This document shows positions 23,120-31,140 of a stretch of 39,030 bases of DNA, in pieces. The position numbers and the translations under genes are program-made. The DNA lies in contig DVIQ01000079.1 of NCBI GenBank assembly GCA_018711185.1, forward strand, positions 1-39,030, in the 5' to 3' direction. Origin of the DNA: Candidatus Limivivens intestinipullorum. GTDB lineage: Bacteria; Bacillota; Clostridia; Lachnospirales; Lachnospiraceae. The first letter of the stretch is position 1. Every line of letters begins with the position of its first letter. The notes beneath the pieces were generated by a model, which saw only the letters and a program-made list of their open reading frames with translations, had not been told where the DNA came from and made no database searches.

Positions 23120-24571
23120 ATGGTCTTCAGTTCAATGATTTTTCTGTGTGTTTTTCTTCCAGTCGTGTTTGTGCTGCATCAGATTCTGCCGGGTATACGG
23201 GCAAAAAACGCCATGCTTTTGATCACCAGTCTTTTGTTCTATGCCTACGGGGAACCGGTGTATGTGCTGCTGATGATGGGCTCCGCCTTTTTTAACTATC
23301 TGACGGCTCTGATGATCGGCCGCCGTCTTCCTGCCGCCAAGCAGGAGGACGGCGGGAAGGAAAACACTCCGACCCCTGGAAATCCGGCGGCGGCAAAGGG
23401 GATTCTTGCCCTTTGCGTGGCCGGAAATCTTTTGCTTTTGATAATTTTTAAATACGCCGGGTTTCTGGTAGAATCCGTCAATGTTCTCACAGGCGCCGCC
23501 TTCCCGGTTCCTGCCATCCGGCTGCCTATTGGCATCTCCTTTTTCACCTTCCAGGCCATGTCCTATGTGGTGGACGTATACCGCAGGGTGACAAAGGCCC
23601 AGAAAAATTTCGGGCGGGTGCTTCTCTATATTTCCTTCTTCCCCCAGCTCATCGCCGGGCCCATTGTCAAATACCATGACATCGCGGAGGAAATCGAAGA
23701 ACGGCATGCCGCGCCGGAAGAAATTGCACTTGGCATCCGCCGTTTTATCGCCGGTCTCTCCAAAAAGGTACTGATCTCAAATACCATGGGACTGGCAGCG
23801 GATACTCTGTTCGCCGCGGACATGGGAAGCGTAAACGCGGCGGTGGCATGGATCGGCGCCGTCTCCTATATGCTGCAGATTTATTTTGACTTTTCCGGCT
23901 ACAGCGATATGGCCATCGGACTGGGCAAAATGTTCGGCTTTCACTTTAAAGAAAATTTCCAGTATCCGTACATTTCATCCAGCATCCGGGAATTTTGGCG
24001 CAGATGGCACATTTCCCTTTCCGGCTGGTTCCAGGAATATCTCTACATTCCTCTTGGAGGCAACCGGAAGGGCAAAACAAGAACGGTTATTAACAAATTC
24101 ATCGTCTTTCTCTGCACCGGCATCTGGCATGGAGCCAACGTCACCTTCCTGTTCTGGGGGATTTTCCACGGATTTTTCCTGATGCTGGAAGAGTTCGTGC
24201 CTGTTATCCGCAGTAAAGGCGGCCCTGTCAAACGGGTGCTTCAGCACATTTACGTGCTTCTTGTGGTTCTGATCGGATTTGTATTCTTCCGGGCGGATAC
24301 CATGACCCAGGGCGCGCTCTGGGTAAGAGAAATGTTTACGGGCTTCCGCTTTGATTCCCAGGCCATGGCTCTGGCTTTGGGACAGCTTACGCCGGTTTAT
24401 CTGATCACGCTGGCAGCGGCTCTGATCGCTTCCTGCCCGGTTGTGGAGAAGCTAAAAAAATGGACGGCTTTCGGTCCGTTTTCCTATGGCGTGAGCCTGG
24501 CCGGCCTGCTTTTATGTATTCTTAGTCTGGCCGGAGGGACCTATAATCCCTTTATCTATTTTCGGTTTTAG
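23120..24571 (+). CDS. MBOAT-family O-acetyltransferase (AlgI-like)
   Basis: 483 residues with about eleven hydrophobic segments. The MBOAT signatures are clear: LPIGISFFTFQAMSYVVDVY, FFPQLIAGPIVKYHDI, QIYFDFSGYSDMAIGLGKMF, EFWRRWHISLSGWFQEYLYI with H297, and the catalytic-type His H337 in GIWHGANVTFLFWG. AlgI-type proteins move acetyl groups across the membrane to an extracytoplasmic partner that acetylates a polymer (alginate, peptidoglycan, secondary wall polymers). That partner is the gene 11 nt downstream. A ~30-residue polar insertion (KQEDGGKENTPTPGNPAA) follows the second helix. AAGAGG precedes ATG 23120. Confidence 0.94.
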   Translation: MVFSSMIFLCVFLPVVFVLHQILPGIRAKNAMLLITSLLFYAYGEPVYVLLMMGSAFFNYLTALMIGRRLPAAKQEDGGKENTPTPGNPAAAKGILALCVAGNLLLLIIFKYAGFLVESVNVLTGAAFPVPAIRLPIGISFFTFQAMSYVVDVYRRVTKAQKNFGRVLLYISFFPQLIAGPIVKYHDIAEEIEERHAAPEEIALGIRRFIAGLSKKVLISNTMGLAADTLFAADMGSVNAAVAWIGAVSYMLQIYFDFSGYSDMAIGLGKMFGFHFKENFQYPYISSSIREFWRRWHISLSGWFQEYLYIPLGGNRKGKTRTVINKFIVFLCTGIWHGANVTFLFWGIFHGFFLMLEEFVPVIRSKGGPVKRVLQHIYVLLVVLIGFVFFRADTMTQGALWVREMFTGFRFDSQAMALALGQLTPVYLITLAAALIASCPVVEKLKKWTAFGPFSYGVSLAGLLLCILSLAGGTYNPFIYFRF

Positions 24572-24582
24572 GAGGGAATGAG

Positions 24583-26004
24583 ATGAAAAAATGGCAGTTT
24601 GCGTACATCGCCCTGTTTTTTGTGATCTGTCTCATCCCCTTCGCGGGGATGCCTTTCGCGAAGGCGGAGACATCCGCGGAAAACCGGACGCTGGCCGCCT
24701 TTCCTTCTGTTTATACGGAACAGGAGGGCTTTAACGTAAATTTTCTTTCCGACGCGGGAGACTACTTCCAGGATCACTTCGCGTTCCGGAATGAGCTGGT
24801 CACCGCCAATGCCCTGTTAAACGGAAAGCTTCTGGGCGTTTCCACCGCCTCCGGCGTCATCCAGGGCACGGACAACTGGCTTTACTACAAGGATTCCCTG
24901 AATGACTTCCAGGGAACCAACCTTTTGAGCGAGCGCTCCCTGTTTAACATCGCCCATACCCTGTCCATGATGCAGGAAGGGCTTCAGGCAAAAGGCGTCC
25001 GTTTCCTGTTTACCGTGGCCCCGAATAAAAACTCTCTCTACGGAGAAAACATGCCTTACTATGACAGCATGAAGGTTACGGAAGAAAACAACCTGGCGCG
25101 TCTGGTTCCCCTTCTGGAATCGGAGGGCGTAGCCTACGCGGACCTGAAGTCCCTGTTCGAGAGCCAGGAGGAAATCCTTTATCATGAACGGGATTCCCAC
25201 TGGAACAACAAAGGCGCGGCTCTGGCTGCGGATTATCTGATGGAGCTTCTGGAAAAGGAGCATGATTCCTATGCCCACGAGACCTACACGGAACGGGAAG
25301 ATTTCATCGGCGATCTGGACGAGATGCTGTATCCCGCCGCTCTGACGCCGGAGACGGAAATCTACTATGACCGCATCCAGACTTTTGCCTATGTGGGCGA
25401 GGTGGAGAGCAACTTTGATCCCCGGATCACCACCGTCAATCCCGTGAAATCCGGAAGTCTTGTGATGTACCGGGATTCTTTTGGAAACACCCTGCTGCCC
25501 TTCCTGGCGGACACCTACAGCAGCGCCTATTTTTCCAGAGGCGTTCCCTATCAGCTTTCGGATGTGGACACCATGGCAGCCGACACGGTGATTGTGGAGA
25601 GGGCGGAGCGTTTTCTCCCGGAAATGGCGGAAAACCCCCCGGTTATGGAGGCCCCCCTGGCGCTTCCCTCCGGAGAGGAAAACACTGTGGCCGAGGACGG
25701 CGTCCCGGATGTGTCTATGGCGCTCCAGGGGACGGTTTACAAAATTTCCGGCTGGATCTCTCCGGAATATCTGGACTGGGATTCGGAAATTTATATAAGG
25801 CTTAACGGAGAAATGCTGTATGAAGCCTTCCCCGCCGACGTAGAAGCCGGCGAAAGCCTGAGAGACACAGGCTTTGTCCTGTATCTTGGCGCGGAGAAAA
25901 TTCCCGCCGGCGAAGCCGGTCTGGAGATTCTCGTGGAAAAGGACGGTGTTCTGAACAACATCGCCTCCCTGACCGTCAGCGCCCAGGTCCCCGCGACGTC
26001 CTGA
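24583..26004 (+). CDS. AlgJ/DHHW-type partner of the O-acetyltransferase
   Basis: 473 residues. One N-terminal membrane or signal helix (FAYIALFFVICLIPFAGM) is followed by an extracellular SGNH-like domain. The catalytic residues are D204 and H206 in HERDSHWNNKG and S299 in MYRDSFGNTLLPF, the pattern of AlgJ/AlgX and DHHW proteins. The stretch GTDNWLYYKDSLNDFQG is also family-typical. The C-terminal ~110 residues form a beta-rich add-on (YKISGWISPEYLDWDSEIYI, LNNIASLTVSAQV) that could bind polymer. It should take acetyl groups from the AlgI-like protein and place them on an extracellular glycan. AGGAGGG precedes ATG 24583. Confidence 0.92.
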   Translation: MKKWQFAYIALFFVICLIPFAGMPFAKAETSAENRTLAAFPSVYTEQEGFNVNFLSDAGDYFQDHFAFRNELVTANALLNGKLLGVSTASGVIQGTDNWLYYKDSLNDFQGTNLLSERSLFNIAHTLSMMQEGLQAKGVRFLFTVAPNKNSLYGENMPYYDSMKVTEENNLARLVPLLESEGVAYADLKSLFESQEEILYHERDSHWNNKGAALAADYLMELLEKEHDSYAHETYTEREDFIGDLDEMLYPAALTPETEIYYDRIQTFAYVGEVESNFDPRITTVNPVKSGSLVMYRDSFGNTLLPFLADTYSSAYFSRGVPYQLSDVDTMAADTVIVERAERFLPEMAENPPVMEAPLALPSGEENTVAEDGVPDVSMALQGTVYKISGWISPEYLDWDSEIYIRLNGEMLYEAFPADVEAGESLRDTGFVLYLGAEKIPAGEAGLEILVEKDGVLNNIASLTVSAQVPATS

Positions 26005-26130
26005 TAGGCCCGCGGCAGCGAACACAGCACGCAAACGGCAGCGCGGATATTTAGCCGCAGGCCGTATTTGCTAAAGCGCGGCAGATCTTCTGAGCCGCCG
26101 CGCGCATCTTTATTGAGGAGGAAAAGTTTC

Positions 26131-27192
26131 ATGAAAAAAAAGGTATGGAAACAGATGATTGGCCTGACGGCCGCGGCCGTGGTGAGCATGGCCTCCATGG
26201 GCGTGGCCGCCGAAGGATCTGAGACAGCGGAGACGGTTGCGGAAACGGAAGCGGCCGGCAGCGAAACCAGCACGGAAGCCGATGCGACCGGAAGCGAAAC
26301 CAGCGCGGAAACCGATGCATCCGGAAGCGAAAACGGCACCGTAGCAGAAGATACGGAAACCGAAGCAGAAACGGAAGCGCCTGTGGAGCCGGTTCCTGTA
26401 GATGTAGTAAATGAGGACGGCTCTGCCGCCTTTACTCTGATGAACAGCACCGGTGTGGAAATCACGGAAGCGGTTCTTTCCGGGGCGGCTTCTTCTGAGG
26501 AAGCAGATGCCGAGACAGAAACGGAAGCTTCCAGCGAAGCAGAAACCGAATCTGCCGGAAGCACCCTGACCCTTACTTTCCAGGATGGAACAGCGCATAT
26601 CTTTGAAAATGTTCCGGCTCTTCAGGATCCGGAACTGACAGAGGAGCATACGTTTTTCTATATCTCCTATACCGATGAAAGCGGAGAATCAGATGAAATC
26701 GCCGAGACCGCTGAGGAAAAAGAGTTTGAAGAACCCCTGACCATGTACGTGCTCAACGACGTCTACATCCGCTCCGAAAACACCTCGGATTCTGACGCGC
26801 TGGGCGTAGCCTCCCTTGGAAGCGAGATCACCGTTACCGGCGGCACGCCTACCTGGTATAAAGTAGAGCAGGGCGACATTACCGGTTATGTTTCCAGAGC
26901 TTACCTGAGCGAGGATCAGGAAAGCGCAAACGCCGCCGTTGCCGCCGAAGAAGCCGAGGTTGCGCGTGTCCAGGCAGAAGCTGCTGCCGCTGCAGCAGCG
27001 CAGGCCCAGGCAGAGGCAGCTGCACAGGCCGCAGCGCAGGCTGCCGCCCAGCAGGCACAGTCCCAGGCTCCTGCCCAAAGCCAGGAAGTTTACGAAGTAA
27101 GCCGCCAGGCCTTCGATGACTGCGACGGAAGCGGCCATGGTTACTACGAAATCACCTACTCCGACGGCAGCACCGCCATCGAGTATTATTAA
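26131..27192 (+). CDS. Secreted SH3-domain protein with acidic low-complexity regions
   Basis: 353 residues. Signal peptide MKKKVWKQMIGLTAAAVVSM to about GVAAEG. A Thr/Glu/Ala-rich stretch follows (ETEAAGSETSTEADATGSET and similar), then a small beta domain (~90-200). A bacterial SH3-like domain runs from ~205 to 265 (YVLNDVYIRSENTSDSDALG, GYVSRAYLSED). Next is an Ala/Gln-rich coiled stretch (VQAEAAAAAAAQAQAEAAAQ), and last a short Asp/Gly/Tyr-rich end (CDGSGHGYYEITYSDGSTAI). SH3-like domains often bind peptidoglycan. GAGGAGG precedes ATG 26131. The gene sits between the acetylation pair and a further transglutaminase-like protein. The 126-bp gap before it has no clear promoter. Confidence 0.85.
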   Translation: MKKKVWKQMIGLTAAAVVSMASMGVAAEGSETAETVAETEAAGSETSTEADATGSETSAETDASGSENGTVAEDTETEAETEAPVEPVPVDVVNEDGSAAFTLMNSTGVEITEAVLSGAASSEEADAETETEASSEAETESAGSTLTLTFQDGTAHIFENVPALQDPELTEEHTFFYISYTDESGESDEIAETAEEKEFEEPLTMYVLNDVYIRSENTSDSDALGVASLGSEITVTGGTPTWYKVEQGDITGYVSRAYLSEDQESANAAVAAEEAEVARVQAEAAAAAAAQAQAEAAAQAAAQAAAQQAQSQAPAQSQEVYEVSRQAFDDCDGSGHGYYEITYSDGSTAIEYY

Positions 27193-27194
27193 GT

Positions 27195-27258
27195 AACCGT
27201 TCTTACGTTCTGCGCCCATGCTGCGCAGAACGTAAGAACATGATTCAGGAGTGCGAAA
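27195..27258 (-). repeat. Repeat family copy G with a 17-bp perfect hairpin
   Basis: GTTCTTACGTTCTGCGC (27199-27215) pairs perfectly with GCGCAGAACGTAAGAAC (27223-27239) around 7 bases. ATGATTCAGGAGTGCGAAATC follows in part, as in reverse-oriented copies. It starts with GTAAC three bases after the stop codon of the SH3 protein. It may stop or slow transcription, although there is no U tract. Confidence 0.8.
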
Positions 27259-27294
27259 TCCCGGCTCTTTCGCCAGGCCGGAAAGGAAATTTGT

Positions 27295-28299
27295 ATGAAA
27301 AAGAAAGCTGTTCTCCTGGCTCTTCTGCTCTGCTGCACAGCAGCGGTTCTTCCCGCCAGCGCCGCTTCAAAGACCAGCGGCTGGAAGAAGACAAAGGGCC
27401 AGACTTATTATTACAAAAAGGGAAAAGCCGTCAAAGGCATGGTAAAAATCGGATCGAAAACCTATTATTTCGATAAAAAGGGAAGGCTTGTCAAAAAGAA
27501 ATGGGTGAAATATAAGGGAAAAACCTACCGTACAGACAAAAACGGCGCGATCATCAAAAATCGCTTTATCAACGTAGGCGGCAAGCACTACCGCATGAAG
27601 GCCGACGGGACCTTGCAGAAGGGCTGGAAAACCTTTTCCTACGGCAAATCCTACTTTGGCTCCAACGGTGTCCTTCGCAAAGGCGTTCAGAAGATCGGCG
27701 GGAAGGTTTATTACTTCACAGACCGGGGCGTTATGAAAACCGGAATCATCACAGAGGGCAATACTACCTATTATGTGTCCAAATGGGGCGTAGTGAAAGC
27801 CAAGCGCGTGGTAAAAAATGGGAAGGCGAAATATCTGGATGCCAACAATAAAGCCCTGTCCAGCGCCAAGGCCCAAGAATACGAAGCCAAGTGGAACGCC
27901 CACGTGGTGGTTGCCCAGATCACCAATTCAAAAATGTCGAAGGAGGAAAAGCTCCTGACCTGTTTCCGCTGGGTTATGTCCAAGCCTTACATCACCTTCC
28001 GCACCTTCGGGAATTTTGACGGATGGGTGCCGACCTACGCCAACGACCACTTCACCAGAGGCGGAGGTAACTGTCAGTCCGACGCGGCAGCCTTTGCCTA
28101 CCTGGCCAGGGAGCTGGGCTACTCCAAAATTTACGTCTGTGTGGACTCCGACGGAACCAATCCCCGCGGCCACAGCTGGACGGAAATCAACGGAAAAGTC
28201 TACGATCCCCTGTTCGCGGAGGCAAAATCCTTCAGCCGCTATTACGGCGTAAGCTATGGCACCTATGAACTTCATCCGATTCTTAAGGTACGAGTTTAG
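27295..28299 (+). CDS. Secreted wall-repeat protein with transglutaminase-like domain (3)
   Basis: 334 residues. Signal peptide MKKKAVLLALLLCCTAAVLP to about ASAASK. About eight wall repeats cover residues 30-185 (GQTYYYKKGKAVKGMVKI, KTYYFDKKGRLVKKKW, KVYYFTDRGVMKTG). The transglutaminase-like domain has C260 (GGGNCQSDAAAFAYLA), H293 (PRGHSWTEING) and D304 (VYDPLFAEA). The domain layout is that of the protein at 20374. GGAAAGG lies upstream of ATG 27295. It is the last gene of the cluster and is followed by repeat-derived hairpins. Repeat copy G separates it from the previous gene, so it may be expressed at another level. Confidence 0.9.
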   Translation: MKKKAVLLALLLCCTAAVLPASAASKTSGWKKTKGQTYYYKKGKAVKGMVKIGSKTYYFDKKGRLVKKKWVKYKGKTYRTDKNGAIIKNRFINVGGKHYRMKADGTLQKGWKTFSYGKSYFGSNGVLRKGVQKIGGKVYYFTDRGVMKTGIITEGNTTYYVSKWGVVKAKRVVKNGKAKYLDANNKALSSAKAQEYEAKWNAHVVVAQITNSKMSKEEKLLTCFRWVMSKPYITFRTFGNFDGWVPTYANDHFTRGGGNCQSDAAAFAYLARELGYSKIYVCVDSDGTNPRGHSWTEINGKVYDPLFAEAKSFSRYYGVSYGTYELHPILKVRV

Positions 28300-28315
28300 A
28301 GGCAGCCCTTCGGCC

Positions 28316-28409
28316 CGGGTCTGCGCATATGCTGCGCAGACCTTCAGGAGTGCCAAATACGCCCGCCAGACTTTTTCTGGGAGGTGGTACGCATGCCCCG
28401 CGGGCGTAT
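28316..28409. repeat. Repeat family copy H (partial) and a convergent inverted repeat
   Basis: GGTCTGCGCA (28318-28327) pairs with TGCGCAGACC (28333-28342), followed by TTCAGGAGTGCCAAAT, as in other reverse-oriented copies. A second inverted repeat, ATACGCCCGC (28357-28366) with GCGGGCGTAT (28400-28409), has CTTTTTCT inside its loop. Together they fill the gap between two convergent genes and may end transcription from both sides. Confidence 0.65.
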
Positions 28410-28415
28410 GCAGGT

Positions 28416-28937
28416 TTACTCTCTCCACTCCACCACTTCGTCCAGTCTTTTCCTTGGTCTTGCCTTTGGCGCTTCCTCCGGATAGCCAAACGCCGCGGCA
28501 GCCAAAAGCTCTCCTTCGGCGTTCAGCCATTCGCACAATTCCTCATAGGCAAAGTAAATATCGCAGATCCAGAGGCTTCCGATTCCTTTCTCCGTCGCCG
28601 CCAGAAGCATGTTCTGAATCGAGGCGCTGACAGACTGTATATTGCAAATCTCGTAAATCCGTTCCTACGGCGCCAATTCTTCCAGAATCCCCTTCCCCAG
28701 AGGGTTTACGATAAAAACAACCACCGGCGCCTGCTCCATGATCTGTACCGTATATTTTGCGGCCGCTCTGTGCCGTTTGCTCTCCGGAAGCAGAGATATT
28801 CCCGTCTCCTCTCTGGCGATTCCCCGCCGGAAAGCTTCCAGCATCTCCTCCTTTGCCTTTCCCCGGATTACCACATACTTCCATGGCTGCCGGTTCTTTG
28901 AGGACGGAGCTTTCGTTCCGCTCTCAAGGATCTCCAA
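28416..28937 (-). pseudogene. Nitroreductase-family gene, 5'-truncated and with an in-frame amber stop
   Basis: The minus-strand reading has GTKAPSSKNRQPWKYVVIRG (FMN-binding start of a nitroreductase), MEQAPVVVFIVNPLG, then TAG at 28665-28667. It goes on in the same frame with ERIYEICNIQSVSASIQNML, GIGSLWICDIYFAYEELCEW, and a normal end KRLDEVVEW at TAA 28416-28418. Only one stop interrupts otherwise intact family sequence. The first ~25-30 residues (the RRSIRxF region) are missing; the sequence changes near 28925-28945 into the DUF4258-like frame running the other way. The FMN-dependent oxidoreductase is therefore inactive. Confidence 0.85.
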
Positions 28938-29238
28938 AAATTCAAAAATAATCTGGACAAAACACTGTTTAGAAAGAATGCAGGAGAGAGATATAAGCAG
29001 AGCAGATGTAAAAAATGGAATTGTAACTGGTGAGATTATCGAAGAGTATCCGGATGATTATCCAAATCCAAACTGCCTGATTTCTGGGTATACTGTAAAC
29101 TATCGAATTTTGCATATCGTTGCTGGTTGTGATAGTATAAATATATACATCATAACAGCTTATTACCCGGATACAAAAAAGTTCGAAAATGATTTAAAAC
29201 CAGAAGAAAGGGGAAATAGATATGTGTATGTTTTGTAA
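28936..29238 (+). pseudogene. DUF4258-like gene (toxin-like partner), start region lost
   Basis: The plus-strand frame reads KIIWTKHCLERMQERDISRA, GEIIEEYPDDYPNPNCLISG and YIITAYYPDTKKFENDLK, a DUF4258 domain nearly complete to TAA-side stop 29236-29238. About a dozen N-terminal residues and the start codon are missing. The first in-frame ATG is at 28978, within the conserved helix, without a good ribosome binding site. The next gene, a YgiT-type zinc finger, overlaps its end by 17 bp, as in many DUF4258/YgiT pairs thought to be toxin-antitoxin-like. The DNA is AT-richer than both sides. Start from 28978 could still give a shortened product. Confidence 0.75.
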
Positions 29239-29449
29239 AAATACAACTGCTATTCCGAGCACCACCACCCACGTTGTGAACTATAAAGACTGTATCATCG
29301 TAATTAAAAACGTTCCATGCCTTGAGTGTGATCAGTGCGGCGAAAAATACTACACCGATGAAGTTGCTGAGAAACTGGAAGCCATTGTAAATATGACCAA
29401 GAAGCTTATGCAGGAGATTGCGGTGATTGATTACAAGCAGGCAGCATAA
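29222..29449 (+). CDS. YgiT-type zinc-finger protein (antitoxin-like)
   Basis: 75 residues. Two CxxC pairs form the zinc site: MCMFCKN at the start and CLECDQCGEKYY in the middle, followed by a helix (VAEKLEAIVNMTKKLMQEIA). This is the N-terminal domain of MqsA/YgiT antitoxins without the C-terminal HTH, so it probably binds the partner protein but not DNA. AAGGGG precedes ATG 29222. The start overlaps the DUF4258 frame, so the genes were translationally coupled. With the partner truncated, this may be an orphan antitoxin. Confidence 0.85.
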   Translation: MCMFCKNTTAIPSTTTHVVNYKDCIIVIKNVPCLECDQCGEKYYTDEVAEKLEAIVNMTKKLMQEIAVIDYKQAA

Positions 29450-29483
29450 AACGGCAGGCAGCTCCCGCCGAAAGGAGAAATTT

Positions 29484-30083
29484 ATGAACACCGAACGCAT
29501 CATTAGAATCGTCAGGCCATCTGACGCCAAGGAACTCGTGAATATTTACGCCCCCTATGTGGAGCATACGGCCATCTCTTTTGAATATGAGGTACCGACC
29601 CCGGACGAATTTCGCGGACGGATTGAACGGACACTGAAAAAATATCCCTATCTGGCAGCGGAAGAAAACGGCCGGATTCTGGGCTACGCTTACGCCGGCC
29701 CCTTTGTGGGCCGGGCGGCATATAACTGGTCTGCGGAAATGTCCATCTATGTCAGCCGGGACGCCAAAGGCCGGGGCGTCGGCGGCCGGCTGTATGGGGC
29801 TATGGAAGAAATCCTGAAGGAAATGAACATTCTGAATCTAAACGCCTGCATCGGCTATCCCGAAACCGAGGACGAATATCTGACCAGAAACAGCGTCGAA
29901 TTTCATGCCCATATGGGGTATCAGTGGGTTGGGCGCTTTCACAACAGCGGATACAAATTCGGACGCTGGTACGACATGGTATGGATGGAGAAAATCATCG
30001 GAACGCACACAGGGAATCCCGCTCCGGTAAAGGCGTTTCCCGAAGTCCGGGACATGTTCGCGGGAAACCTTCTGAGAGAATAA
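29484..30083 (+). CDS. GNAT N-acetyltransferase (phosphinothricin acetyltransferase-like)
   Basis: 199 residues. The GNAT fold is clear: RIVRPSDAKELVNIYAPYVE at the N-terminus, the AISFEYEVPTPDEF stretch typical of PAT/MddA enzymes, the acetyl-CoA-binding loop RDAKGRGVGGRLYGAM, and GYPETEDEYLTRNSVEFH, HMGYQWVGRFHNSGYKFGRW near the C-terminus. Related enzymes acetylate methionine sulfoximine/sulfone and phosphinothricin, so detoxification of amino-acid analogues is the likely role. AAAGGAG precedes ATG 29484, 34 nt after the zinc-finger gene. Its composition matches the chromosomal background rather than the AT-rich neighbours. Confidence 0.92.
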   Translation: MNTERIIRIVRPSDAKELVNIYAPYVEHTAISFEYEVPTPDEFRGRIERTLKKYPYLAAEENGRILGYAYAGPFVGRAAYNWSAEMSIYVSRDAKGRGVGGRLYGAMEEILKEMNILNLNACIGYPETEDEYLTRNSVEFHAHMGYQWVGRFHNSGYKFGRWYDMVWMEKIIGTHTGNPAPVKAFPEVRDMFAGNLLRE

Positions 30084-30140
30084 ACCGCGCCCTGTCCAAC
30101 CGCACGCCGTCCATGTTCGATTTCCGTTCAGCTCTCTCTC

Positions 30141-30227
30141 CGGTGACAATTGTGTAATCATGTTCTTGCGGTCTGCGCAGCATGTGCGCAGACCTGGGCT
30201 GAACTGTTTGTTACAAAATTGTCACCG
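30141..30227 (+). repeat. Repeat family copy I (right half) framed by a 17-bp inverted repeat
   Basis: CGGTGACAATTGTGTAA (30141-30157) and TTACAAAATTGTCACCG (30211-30227) are inverted repeats with 16 of 17 matches. Between them lies the right half of the family: TCATGTTCTTGCGG, the hairpin GGTCTGCGCAG...GTGCGCAGACC (from 30170), and GGGCTGAACTGTTTG. The left modules are missing. Confidence 0.75.
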
Positions 30228-30258
30228 TTCTTTTCACCCCTCTGTCATTTCCATGGAT

Positions 30259-30333
30259 TATACTGATATTAAAGAAAAAACACGGCTGTTTACTCCTGCT
30301 CAGACCGCTGCGAATCGCAGCGGTCCGGCAGGG
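30259..30333 (+). promoter_or_regulatory. -10 element and leader hairpin of the Bce-like operon
   Basis: TATACT (30259-30264) is a good -10 box, but its -35 position (ACCCCT) is poor, so an activator such as the OmpR-type regulator at 34010 could be needed. In the leader GACCGCTGCG (30303-30312) pairs with CGCAGCGGTC (30316-30325), extended by CCTGC/GCAGG. No U tract follows. Confidence 0.45.
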
Positions 30334-30415
30334 CTGAACGGCTGATGCGAATCGTCCGGCGGGCGCCGCTTTGGGTTTTGTCCCGGCGCGGCCCGGACGG
30401 GAAAGGGGAATGTAT

Positions 30416-31123
30416 ATGGAAATTTTAAGATGCGAAAATCTTTCGAAAACATACGGCAAGGGAAACGCCCAAGTCAAGGCTCTGGACAAGGTATCCTTCA
30501 GCGTGGAAAAAGGCGAATTTGTCTCCATCGTGGGGCCCTCCGGCTCCGGAAAGTCTACCCTGCTGCACATCATCGGAGGCGTAGACCGGCCCACAGAGGG
30601 GAAGGTATTTATCGGGAATACGGATATCCACGCTCTGAACGAGGACCGGCTTGCCATCTTCCGCAGACGGCAGATCGGCCTGGTATACCAGTTCTACAAC
30701 CTTCTCCCGGTGCTGAATGTGGATGAAAACATCCTTCTGCCTCATCTGCTGGACGGCAGGCCCATGGACCGGGAGCGGCTGGATTTGATCGTGAAGGAGA
30801 TGGGCCTTACGGAGCACCGGAACCACCTGCCAAGCCAGCTCTCCGGCGGCCAACAGCAGAGAGTCTCCATCGGCCGGGCCCTGTTTAACCACCCGGCAAT
30901 CCTGCTTGCCGACGAACCCACCGGAAATCTGGACCGGAAAAACGGCGCGGAGATTGTCCGGCTTCTGAAAGAGTCCAACCGCAGGCAGCGGCAGACCCTG
31001 ATTCTGATTACCCATGACGAAAGCATTGCCCTCCAGGCAGACCGGATGATCTGCATTGAGGACGGCCGGATCACCCGGGACGAGCGCATCCGCTTTCTCA
31101 AAAGCCAGCAGGCCGACGCCTGA
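30416..31123 (+). CDS. ABC transporter ATP-binding protein (BceA/LolD type)
   Basis: 235 residues. Walker A GPSGSGKS (40-47), Q-loop VYQFYNLLPVLNVDENILLP, signature LSGGQQQRVSIGRAL, Walker B ILLADEPTGNLD, switch His in LILITHDES. The QFYNLLP stretch and the signature match the MacB/LolD/BceA subfamily, which powers FtsX-type permeases by mechanotransmission. ATG 30416 has AAAGGGG 7 nt upstream; ATG 30410 is too close. The permease follows 17 nt after the stop. With the response regulator and kinase downstream it forms a peptide-antibiotic sensing and resistance module, inferred from known Bce systems. Confidence 0.95.
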   Translation: MEILRCENLSKTYGKGNAQVKALDKVSFSVEKGEFVSIVGPSGSGKSTLLHIIGGVDRPTEGKVFIGNTDIHALNEDRLAIFRRRQIGLVYQFYNLLPVLNVDENILLPHLLDGRPMDRERLDLIVKEMGLTEHRNHLPSQLSGGQQQRVSIGRALFNHPAILLADEPTGNLDRKNGAEIVRLLKESNRRQRQTLILITHDESIALQADRMICIEDGRITRDERIRFLKSQQADA

Positions 31124-31140
31124 GACAGGAGGTGAATCCT

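Noticed and set aside
28665..28667. TAG as a recoded (pyrrolysine or suppressed) codon
   Set aside because: The same gene also lacks its 5' end, so ordinary gene decay is the simpler explanation.
28738..28935. Extended DUF4258 protein starting inside the nitroreductase region
   Set aside because: The upstream part is antisense to conserved nitroreductase sequence, and the ATG there lacks a ribosome binding site.
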